Of a stretch of 64,000 nt of DNA, positions 58,212 to 64,000 are shown piece after piece. The stretch is taken from assembly GCF_000961885.1 (NCBI RefSeq), contig NZ_JZKH01000018.1, forward strand, positions 44,997-108,996, given 5' to 3'. This DNA is from Streptomyces rubellomurinus. Its GTDB lineage: Bacteria; Actinomycetota; Actinomycetes; Streptomycetales; Streptomycetaceae. The position numbers were made by a program, and so were the translations under genes. Under the pieces are notes generated by a model that saw only the letters and a list, made by a program, of their open reading frames with translations, had not been told where the DNA came from and ran no database searches. Numbering within the stretch: the first letter of the stretch is position 1; each line of letters starts with the position of its first letter.

Positions 58212-58657
58212 CGCGCGCCGCCCGTCAACGCGCCTTCCAGCAGGGAGACCCGGCTGCTGGTCGCGTGCACGGTGAGCACGCCGTCCTCGGTGGCGACGAC
58301 GTACGCGCCGGGCGTCGAGGACAGCAGTGCGGCGGCCCAGGCCGCGCCGGTGCCGGGCCGCAGCCGGACGGTCCGGAAGCCGGCCTCCCGCCGGCGGGCG
58401 GGCGACAGCACGAGGAGCGCCAGCCGGCCGGTGTCGGCCAGCAGCGTCCACGGGAACGCCCAGAGCGCGTGCGCGAGCCGGGCCGGCCCGCCGGGGGCGG
58501 CCCCGGAGGCGCGCCGGACGGCGCCGGCGCCGAGGGCCCCGAGGAGCGCGACGCCGCCGCCGACCGCCACCTCCAGCGGCGTCACCGAGCTGATGAACAC
58601 CGTGTTGAGGAGCAGCAACAGCCCCCACCAGAGCAGGAGTTCGATGGCCGAGCGCAC
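58208..58657 (-). CDS. mrpE: Antiporter subunit MrpE
   Basis: 149 residues from GTG 58657, with GGGGGTGG upstream. The first residues include the helices IELLLWWGLLLLLNTVFISS and EVAVGGGVALLGALGAGAVR, then the hydrophilic MnhE domain (FRTVRLRPGTGAAWAAALLS, STPGAYVVATEDGVLTVHAT). It is the first gene of the operon. The motif STPGxYV.. is typical of MrpE. In-frame upstream sequence is not helix-like and was left out. Confidence 0.8.
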   Translation of the reverse strand: MRSAIELLLWWGLLLLLNTVFISSVTPLEVAVGGGVALLGALGAGAVRRASGAAPGGPARLAHALWAFPWTLLADTGRLALLVLSPARRREAGFRTVRLRPGTGAAWAAALLSSTPGAYVVATEDGVLTVHATSSRVSLLEGALTGGAR

Positions 58658-58831
58658 CGCACCACCCCCATGTACCACCCGTGGGCCCGCCACCGTGGCG
58701 GGCGGCCCCCAGGTGTACCGTCCGTTCGGCGGACCGGCCCCGCGCGCAACGCCGCCGCGCGCGGGATCGCCCCTGCGGACCACCCGTTCGCCGCAGTGCG
58801 GGAACAGGTCCTGTGATGATCGGCCGGGCCG

Positions 58832-59014
58832 TCAGCCGGGGCCGGGCGGTGCGGACTCGTGGGCGGGCTCGGTGACTTCGTACTCCGGGCCGTCCTGCGG
58901 CCCCTTCTCCTCCTCGTGTTCGGGCGGCGGTCCGCCCTCGCCGGTCATCCGCGACTCCGGCGTCTCGACCGGGGTCGTCGGGTCCACCGGCGCGTGCTCG
59001 TGCTGGTCGCTCAT
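58832..59014 (-). CDS. Small acidic protein
   Basis: 60 residues from ATG 59014, with AGGAGGTGAG upstream, a near-perfect ribosome site. Composition is Pro/Glu/His-rich (MSDQHEHAPVDPTTPVETPE, GGPPPEHEEEKGPQDGPEYE); no folded domain. Likely a disordered protein, expressed strongly judging by the site. It follows the SDR gene and precedes the antiporter operon. Confidence 0.65.
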   Translation of the reverse strand: MSDQHEHAPVDPTTPVETPESRMTGEGGPPPEHEEEKGPQDGPEYEVTEPAHESAPPGPG

Positions 59015-59076
59015 CCTGCTCACCTCCTGGTGGCGGTCTCCTTCTCGTCCACGGGTGGCGCACGCGGCGCCGCCGG

Positions 59077-60099
59077 TCACCGGCCCCGGGCCCGCGCGCC
59101 GGCCGCGGCGGCGCCGAGCAGCGCCGCCCCGCCGACCGCGAGCAGGCCGTGGTGCTGGGAGGCCCACAGCTGCGCGCTGTGCTCGCGGGCCTCGGCGTCG
59201 AAGCGCCCGTGGGCGCCGTGGTCGGCGGTGTCGTCGGCGGGCGCCCACAGGTTGTCCGGGTCCTGGGCGCGGCGCGGCCGCTCGTCCTGCTGGGCGTCGA
59301 CCCCGTTGCGGGCGAGGTAGCGGTCGAGCAGGCCGGGGGCGACGGCGTTGGCGATCAGGGTGACGGCGGTGCTGGCGCCCACCCAGTACTCCCGGCGCCC
59401 GGGGTGCTCGGCGGCGTACCGGACGGCGCGGGCGGCGAGTTCGGGCTGGTGGACCGGCGGGACGGGCCGGGCCCGGCCGCGCAGCCGGTTGAGCACCCAG
59501 TCGAACTGCGGCGTGTTGACGGCGGGCAGTTGCACCATCGTCACCCGGACGCCCGAGCCGCTGGCCAGCAGTTCGCAGCGCAGCGCCTCGTGCCAGCCCT
59601 GGAGGGCGTGCTTGGCGCCGCTGTAGGCGGTCTGCAGCGGGATGCCCCGGTACGCGATGGCAGAGCCGACCTGCACGACCGTGCCGTGGTCGCGCGGCAG
59701 CATCCGGCGCAGCGCGGCGCGGGTGGCGTTGACGTACCCGAGGTAGGTGACCTCGGTGACCCGCCGGAACTCCTCCGCGCTGATCTCCGTGAACGGCGCG
59801 AAGACCGAGACGAAGGCGTCGTTGACCCAGACGTCGATCGGCCCGAACTCGGCCTCGGCGCGTTCGGCGGCGGCCTCGCAGGCCTCCGGGTCGGCCACGT
59901 CCGCGCGGATCGTGCGCACCGGCGAGCCGGCCGCCCGGGCCTCGGCCGCCGCCGCGTGCAGCCCGGCGGAGCCGCGGGCGATCAGCACCAGGCGGTCGCC
60001 GCCGGTGGCGAAGGCCCGGACGCAGGCCCGGCCGACGCCTGCGGTGGCGCCGGTGATGACCACGGTGCGGGGCTCGGAAGGCGTGCGGGAAGTCGTCAT
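59077..60099 (-). CDS. Short-chain dehydrogenase with C-terminal extension
   Basis: 340 residues from ATG 60099. The NAD(P) site [20 protein letters not shown] is at 12-31; [37 protein letters not shown] and YSGAKHAL provide the Ser-Tyr-Lys set. After ~250 residues an extension ([38 protein letters not shown] and a terminal hydrophobic segment [20 protein letters not shown]) follows, so it may be membrane-associated. This long SDR type is common in actinomycete stress loci. An upstream frame made of 15-bp repeats was excluded. Confidence 0.82.
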   Translation of the reverse strand: MTTSRTPSEPRTVVITGATAGVGRACVRAFATGGDRLVLIARGSAGLHAAAAEARAAGSPVRTIRADVADPEACEAAAERAEAEFGPIDVWVNDAFVSVFAPFTEISAEEFRRVTEVTYLGYVNATRAALRRMLPRDHGTVVQVGSAIAYRGIPLQTAYSGAKHALQGWHEALRCELLASGSGVRVTMVQLPAVNTPQFDWVLNRLRGRARPVPPVHQPELAARAVRYAAEHPGRREYWVGASTAVTLIANAVAPGLLDRYLARNGVDAQQDERPRRAQDPDNLWAPADDTADHGAHGRFDAEAREHSAQLWASQHHGLLAVGGAALLGAAAAGARARGR

Positions 60100-60124
60100 G
60101 GCGGGCGTCTTGCCGGGGCACCGC

Positions 60125-60244
60125 GCCCGAAACGTCAGGGCCCGAAACGTCATGGCCCGAAACGTCAGGGCCCGAAACGTCAGGGCCCGAAACGTCAGGG
60201 CCCGAAACGTCAGGGCTCGGAACCTCGGCGCCCGCAACGTCAGG
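60125..60244. repeat. Eight 15-bp tandem repeats
   Basis: Unit GCCCGAAACGTCAGG. Six units are nearly perfect, the seventh and eighth are diverged. They lie just upstream of the SDR start and end over the stop codon of the DUF6328 gene. On the minus strand the unit would read as repeats of FRALT if translated. Confidence 0.9.
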
Positions 60245-60803
60245 ACTCGCCCTCCGACGGACGACGGCCCGCCGGTGGATCCTCGGGCGGGCAGCGCCCG
60301 TTCTGCTGGCGCAGGTGCTGGGCCGGCAGCAGGAACCAGCAGAAGGCGAACCAGAGCATGACGGCCCCGGCGATCCAGGCCGAGACCGCGGAGCCGGTCG
60401 CCACGCGCAGCAGGAGCAGCAGGGCGGAGCCGATGGTCAGGGCCAGCATCAGCAGGCCGGCCGCCACCAACCGTGCGGCGGCGTCGACCAGTTGGGGCTT
60501 GAAGCGGTGCCCGGCGAAGATCCGGTGATAGGCGACGGGCGCGGTGAGCGCGCCGGTCGCCAGGGCGCCGAGGACGACGGTGACCACGTACAGGGCCCGG
60601 TCGAGGCCGCCGAGCTGCGTGAAACGCGGCATGAAGACCACGCTCAGCAGGAAGCCGAACAGCACCTGCGAACCGGTCTGGGCGATCCGCACCTCCTGGA
60701 GCAGGTCGGTCCAGCGGCGGTCGGCCCGTTCGTCGGCCGACTCCCGCCGTCCGGTCCGCGGCACGTGGGTGCGGGCGGTGCGTCCGGTGCTGGGTGCTGT
60801 CAT
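60240..60803 (-). CDS. DUF6328-type membrane protein
   Basis: 187 residues. A hydrophilic start ([20 protein letters not shown]) leads to four membrane helices: [53 protein letters not shown] and [20 protein letters not shown]. The 'DLLQEVR.AQTG.QvLFgFLL' motif and four-helix length are the family marks. Function unknown. The gene end sits in the tandem-repeat block. Confidence 0.75.
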   Translation of the reverse strand: MTAPSTGRTARTHVPRTGRRESADERADRRWTDLLQEVRIAQTGSQVLFGFLLSVVFMPRFTQLGGLDRALYVVTVVLGALATGALTAPVAYHRIFAGHRFKPQLVDAAARLVAAGLLMLALTIGSALLLLLRVATGSAVSAWIAGAVMLWFAFCWFLLPAQHLRQQNGRCPPEDPPAGRRPSEGES

Positions 60804-60852
60804 GGGATCGACTCCGGGGTCCTCCGGGTTCCTCCGGACTCCTCGGGCCCGG

Positions 60853-61026
60853 CTACTGCTGCCCGGGGTGGGGCGTCGGCAGCGGTGCCGGGTCCGGGTC
60901 CGGGAAGGGCTCGGGCCCCGGGAACGGCGGAGTGGGCGGGGGTGCCGGGTCGGGGCCCGGCCGCGGCACGGGGTCGGGGTGGGGGATCGGCTCGGTGTCC
61001 GGATCCGGGGGCGAGGGGATCGTCAT
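60853..61026 (-). CDS. Small Pro/Asp-rich protein
   Basis: 57 residues from ATG 61026, with GAGGAGG seven bases upstream. The chain is a pseudo-repeat of Pro, Asp and Gly (MTIPSPPDPDTEPIPHPDPV, FPGPEPFPDPDPAPLPTP), so it is disordered. The strong ribosome site supports that it is made. It lies divergent from the pyruvate-oxidase-like gene. Confidence 0.55.
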   Translation of the reverse strand: MTIPSPPDPDTEPIPHPDPVPRPGPDPAPPPTPPFPGPEPFPDPDPAPLPTPHPGQQ

Positions 61027-61207
61027 CGCGCTGCCTCCTCGGGAGTCGTTGCGCGAGCACGTGTACCCGGCGACCCGCCGGTGAATCGATCCGCCCGAGG
61101 CGCGGCCGGTCCGAGCCCAGCGCCCGTGCGGACGTTTCCCGATCGCCGCAGCGGAAACCCGCGCCTCGGGGGCAGAGCCCGTGTGAGGTACGCGAAGGAG
61201 GAGCACC

Positions 61208-63013
61208 GTGACCCCGAAGGTTTCCGACCACATCCTGGAACGGCTGCGCGACTGGAACGTCGAGTACGTCTTCGGCTACCCGGGCGACGGCATCAACGGG
61301 CTGCTCTCGGCCTGGGGCCGGGCCGAGAACCGGCCGGTGTTCGTCCAGGCCCGGCACGAGGAGATGGCCGCGTTCGAGGCCGTCGGCTACGCGAAGTTCT
61401 CCGGCCGCACCGGCGTGTGCGTGGCGACGTCCGGACCGGGCGCGATCCACCTGCTGAACGGCCTGTACGACGCCAAGCTCGACCACGTCCCGGTGGTCGC
61501 CCTGGTGGGGCAGACGAGCCGCAGCGCCATGGGCGGCTCCTACCAGCAGGAGGTCGACCTGCTCAGCCTGTTCAAGGACGTCGCCGCCGACTACTGCCAG
61601 ATGGTGACCGTCCCCGAGCAACTGCCCAACGTGCTCGACCGGGCGGTGCGCACCGCCGCCGCCCGCCGCACGGTGACCGCCGTCATCATCCCCGCCGACG
61701 TCCAGGAGCTCGACTACAGCCCGCCGGAGCACGCCTTCAAGATGGTGCCGTCCAGCCTGGGCAACCCGCACTGGACGGTCGTGCCCGAGCAGGACGAACT
61801 GCGCCGGGCCGCGGACGTGCTCAATGCCGGCCGCAAGGTCGCGATGCTCGTCGGCCAGGGCGCCCGCGGCGCCCGGCGGCAGGTGCAGGAGACGGCCGAA
61901 CTGCTCGGCGCCGGCGTCGCGAAGGCGCTGCTCGGCAAGGACGCGCTGCCCGACGTCCTGCCGTACGTCACCGGGGCGATCGGCCTGCTGGGCACCCGCC
62001 CGTCCTACGAGCTGATGCGGGACTGCGACACCCTGCTCACCATCGGCTCCAGCTTCCCGTACTCGCAGTTCCTGCCCGAGTTCGGCAAGGCCAGGGCCGT
62101 GCAGATCGACCTCGACCCGTTCATGGTCGGGCTGCGCTACCCGTACGAGGTCAACCTGGTGGGCGACGCGGCCCGCACGCTCGACGCGCTGCTGCCGCTG
62201 CTGGTCCGCAAGGAGGACCGCGGTTGGCAGCGCACCGTGTGCGACAACACCGAGCGCTGGTGGGAGGTGATGGAGCGCCGGGCCGCGGTCGAGGCCGACC
62301 CGATCAACCCCGAGTACGCGATCCACGAGCTCGACCACCTGCTGCCCGACAACGCCATGGTCACCTCCGACTCCGGCTCCGCCGCCAACTGGTACGCCCG
62401 CCACCTGCGCTTCCACGGCAGCATGCGCGGCTCGCTGTCCGGCACGCTCGCCACCATGGGCCCCGGCGTGCCCTACGCGATCGGCGCCAAGTTCGCCCAC
62501 CCGGACCGGCCGGCGATCGCCCTCGTCGGCGACGGCGCGATGCAGATGAACGGCCTCGCCGAACTGATCACGATCGCCAAGTACTGGCAGCAGTGGCAGG
62601 ACCCGCGCCTGGTGGTGGCGGTGCTCAACAACCGCGACCTCAACCAGGTCACCTGGGAGATGCGGGCCATGGCGGGCGAGCCGAGCTTCCTGCCCTCCCA
62701 GCAGCTCCCCGACGTCGACTACGCGGCCTTCGCCCGCACCCTCGGCCTCGCCGCCGAGCGGGCGCTCGGGCCGCAGGACGTCCCGAGCGGCTGGCAGCAC
62801 GCCCTCGCCGCCGACCGCCCGTTCCTGCTGGAACTGCGCACCGACCCGGCGGTGCCGCCCATCCCGCCGCACGCCACCTGGGACCAGATCCAGGCCGCCG
62901 CCGAGTCCGTCCTGCGCGGCGACAGCGACCGCGTCGCGATGGTCCGCCAGGGGTTCAAGGCCAAGCTGCAGGAGCTCCTGCCGACCTTCGGAGGCCGGCA
63001 TGGGCGCCGTTGA
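61208..63013 (+). CDS. TPP-dependent pyruvate oxidase-like enzyme
   Basis: 601 residues from GTG 61208, with AAGGAGGAG upstream. PYR domain: YVFGYPGDGINGLLSAWGRA with the conserved Glu at 52 in RHEEMAAFEAVG. Central domain: LGKDALPDVLPYVTGAIGLL. PP domain: LVGDGAMQMNGLAELITIAK and LNNRDLNQVTWEM carry the GDG-x-NN motif. The whole chain follows the acetolactate synthase/pyruvate oxidase family. It is translationally coupled to a membrane protein and a gluconate 2-dehydrogenase subunit 3-like gene. It probably acts on pyruvate or a keto acid; the exact reaction is not visible. Confidence 0.87.
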   Translation: MTPKVSDHILERLRDWNVEYVFGYPGDGINGLLSAWGRAENRPVFVQARHEEMAAFEAVGYAKFSGRTGVCVATSGPGAIHLLNGLYDAKLDHVPVVALVGQTSRSAMGGSYQQEVDLLSLFKDVAADYCQMVTVPEQLPNVLDRAVRTAAARRTVTAVIIPADVQELDYSPPEHAFKMVPSSLGNPHWTVVPEQDELRRAADVLNAGRKVAMLVGQGARGARRQVQETAELLGAGVAKALLGKDALPDVLPYVTGAIGLLGTRPSYELMRDCDTLLTIGSSFPYSQFLPEFGKARAVQIDLDPFMVGLRYPYEVNLVGDAARTLDALLPLLVRKEDRGWQRTVCDNTERWWEVMERRAAVEADPINPEYAIHELDHLLPDNAMVTSDSGSAANWYARHLRFHGSMRGSLSGTLATMGPGVPYAIGAKFAHPDRPAIALVGDGAMQMNGLAELITIAKYWQQWQDPRLVVAVLNNRDLNQVTWEMRAMAGEPSFLPSQQLPDVDYAAFARTLGLAAERALGPQDVPSGWQHALAADRPFLLELRTDPAVPPIPPHATWDQIQAAAESVLRGDSDRVAMVRQGFKAKLQELLPTFGGRHGRR

Positions 63014-63437
63014 CCTCGCCCTGCGCAACGTGCGCACCGGGCGCTTCCAGCGCTCGCTCGCCCTGGCCACCGCCGCCGGCTCGGTCGTCACGGCCGCCGA
63101 GATCTACCTGGAGCACGACCGGGCCGGCTTCGGCAACCGCGTCATGTGGTGGCCGGTGTGGCTCGGGCCGGTCGGCGCGGTGGCCGGCGTGGCCGGCGCG
63201 CTCGACCCGCGGGCCGCGCACACGCTGCTCCCCGTCGCCTCCGCCGCGATCACCGTCAACGGCATCCAGGGCACCTGGCTGCACGTGCGGGGCATCGCCG
63301 AGAAGCCGGGCGGCTGGGCGATGGCCCGCTACAACGTCGAGATGGGCCCGCCGCTGTTCGCGCCGCTGCTGATGAGCCTGGTCGGAGGGATGGGACTGGT
63401 CGCCGCCGTACTGCGCCGGGAGTCACGCGATGCCTGA
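63000..63437 (+). CDS. Membrane protein coupled to the TPP enzyme
   Basis: 145 residues from ATG 63000, overlapping the TPP gene by 14 bases. It has three or four hydrophobic segments (MWWPVWLGPVGAVAGVAGAL, HTLLPVASAAITVNGIQGTW, FAPLLMSLVGGMGLVAAVL) with a short loop of charged residues. I do not recognise the family. Overlap with the next gene (8 bases) ties it to the gluconate 2-dehydrogenase subunit 3-like gene. Confidence 0.7.
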   Translation: MGAVDLALRNVRTGRFQRSLALATAAGSVVTAAEIYLEHDRAGFGNRVMWWPVWLGPVGAVAGVAGALDPRAAHTLLPVASAAITVNGIQGTWLHVRGIAEKPGGWAMARYNVEMGPPLFAPLLMSLVGGMGLVAAVLRRESRDA

Positions 63438-64000
63438 GCCGCGCTTCCCCGGCTTCGACGTCCTCGCCCAGGCCCGGTACTGGGACCGCGAGACGGCGGC
63501 CGTGGTGTACGCCCGCACCGGGCCGCAGCCGCCCCTGCGGTTCTTCACGCCCGCCGAGGAGGCCACCGCCCGCGCCCTGCTCGACCAGCTGCTCGACCAC
63601 CCCGAACCACCGCTGCTGCGGATGATCGACGCCCGCCTCGCCGAGCTGGAGACCGACGGCTGGCACTACGCCGACATGCCGCCGGACGACCAGGCCTGGC
63701 GCCGCTCCCTGCACGCCCTGGACGAGGACGCGGACGGCCCGTTCGCCGCGCTCACCGAGGCGCAGCAGCGCGCCCTGATCGGCCGCGTCGGCGCACTGGA
63801 CGGCGAACGCTGGCACGGCCTGCCCGCCCGGCACGTCTGGAGCCTGTGGACCAGGTACGCCTGCACCGCCTACTACTCCCACCCCACCGCCTGGAACGAG
63901 ATCGGCTTCGGCGGCCCCGCCCACCCCCGCGGCTACCTGCGCCTGGGCGTCGGAAAGCGCGAGCCCTGGGAGGTCGCCGACGCCCACTCCCACCCGCCCC
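63430..64000 (+). CDS. Gluconate 2-dehydrogenase subunit 3-like protein (3' end outside window)
   Basis: 190 residues visible from ATG 63430. LRFFTPAEEATARALLDQLL, the helical middle and TAWNEIGFGGPAHPRGYLR fit the gluconate 2-dehydrogenase subunit 3 family. That subunit normally pairs with a GMC-type flavoprotein, which is expected just beyond the window. It overlaps the membrane protein gene by eight bases. Confidence 0.75.
   Translation, partial: MPEPRFPGFDVLAQARYWDRETAAVVYARTGPQPPLRFFTPAEEATARALLDQLLDHPEPPLLRMIDARLAELETDGWHYADMPPDDQAWRRSLHALDEDADGPFAALTEAQQRALIGRVGALDGERWHGLPARHVWSLWTRYACTAYYSHPTAWNEIGFGGPAHPRGYLRLGVGKREPWEVADAHSHPP

Noticed and set aside
1..64000. tRNA or rRNA genes, and phage structural genes
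   Set aside because: No cloverleaf with conserved loops, no ribosomal sequence and no terminase, portal, capsid or tail proteins were seen. The recombinases look transposon-type rather than phage-type.

Overview
The window is high-GC actinomycete DNA, almost certainly Streptomyces or the closely related Kitasatospora. Codon third positions are nearly all G/C, GTG starts and four-base start/stop overlaps are common, and the gene content is typical of these genera: SARP/BTAD regulator, STAS plus anti-sigma ATPase, M9 collagenase, Scabin-like ADP-ribosyltransferase, CAP-domain and papain-like secreted proteins. No rRNA or tRNA was seen. The mix of IS relics and secreted proteins suggests a chromosome-arm or accessory region.

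Bases 1-30,000 are accessory DNA. They hold one intact IS5-group transposase (269-1276) and many decayed ones (IS5 type at 1.8, 3.1, 16.7 and 18.3 kb, ISL3 at 10.0 kb, IS21 istB at 29.7 kb). There is a Tn554-like pair of tyrosine recombinases (6518-9945) and a leftover type I-E-like mini-CRISPR of three repeats (10875-11024). A mobilisation module (mobC, relaxase, accessory gene; 23816-27038) has a divergent AT-hook protein and a likely oriT between them. Scattered between are single genes of families common among polymorphic-toxin immunity proteins (CPCC-barstar fusion, DUF4279, DUF4304, SUKH-like) and housekeeping-type genes (Nudix, TetR, threonine dehydratase-like, HAD phosphatase, DEDDh exonuclease). 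Several genes are clearly broken, including a 2OG-Fe(II) oxygenase, an SDR, a BNR protein and a membrane protein.

Bases 30,000-54,000 are more ordered. They encode a secreted beta/gamma-crystallin-like protein, a PAP2 phosphatase, a divergent MarR/NmrA pair, an STAS/anti-sigma pair, a Scabin-like secreted ADP-ribosyltransferase, an alpha/beta hydrolase divergent from a BTAD regulator, an SMI1/KNR4 protein and a flavoprotein disulfide reductase. Next come a secreted papain-like protease paired with a tail-anchored surface protein, a lectin-CAP protein, a hydrolase/LuxR deletion scar, a dienelactone hydrolase-like protein, an erythromycin-esterase-like protein, a collagenase, a large Orn/Lys/Arg decarboxylase, and a DJ-1/PfpI protein divergent from a LysR regulator whose start codon lies inside a long perfect inverted repeat.

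Bases 54,000-64,000 carry a seven-gene cation/proton antiporter operon in the E-F-G-(MbhD-like)-B-C-D order of the Mbh membrane arm, without the large MrpA antiporter core. It is followed by small unknown proteins, an SDR preceded by eight 15-bp tandem repeats, a DUF6328 membrane protein, and a translationally coupled set (TPP-dependent pyruvate oxidase-like enzyme, membrane protein, gluconate 2-dehydrogenase subunit 3-like protein) that runs off the right edge.
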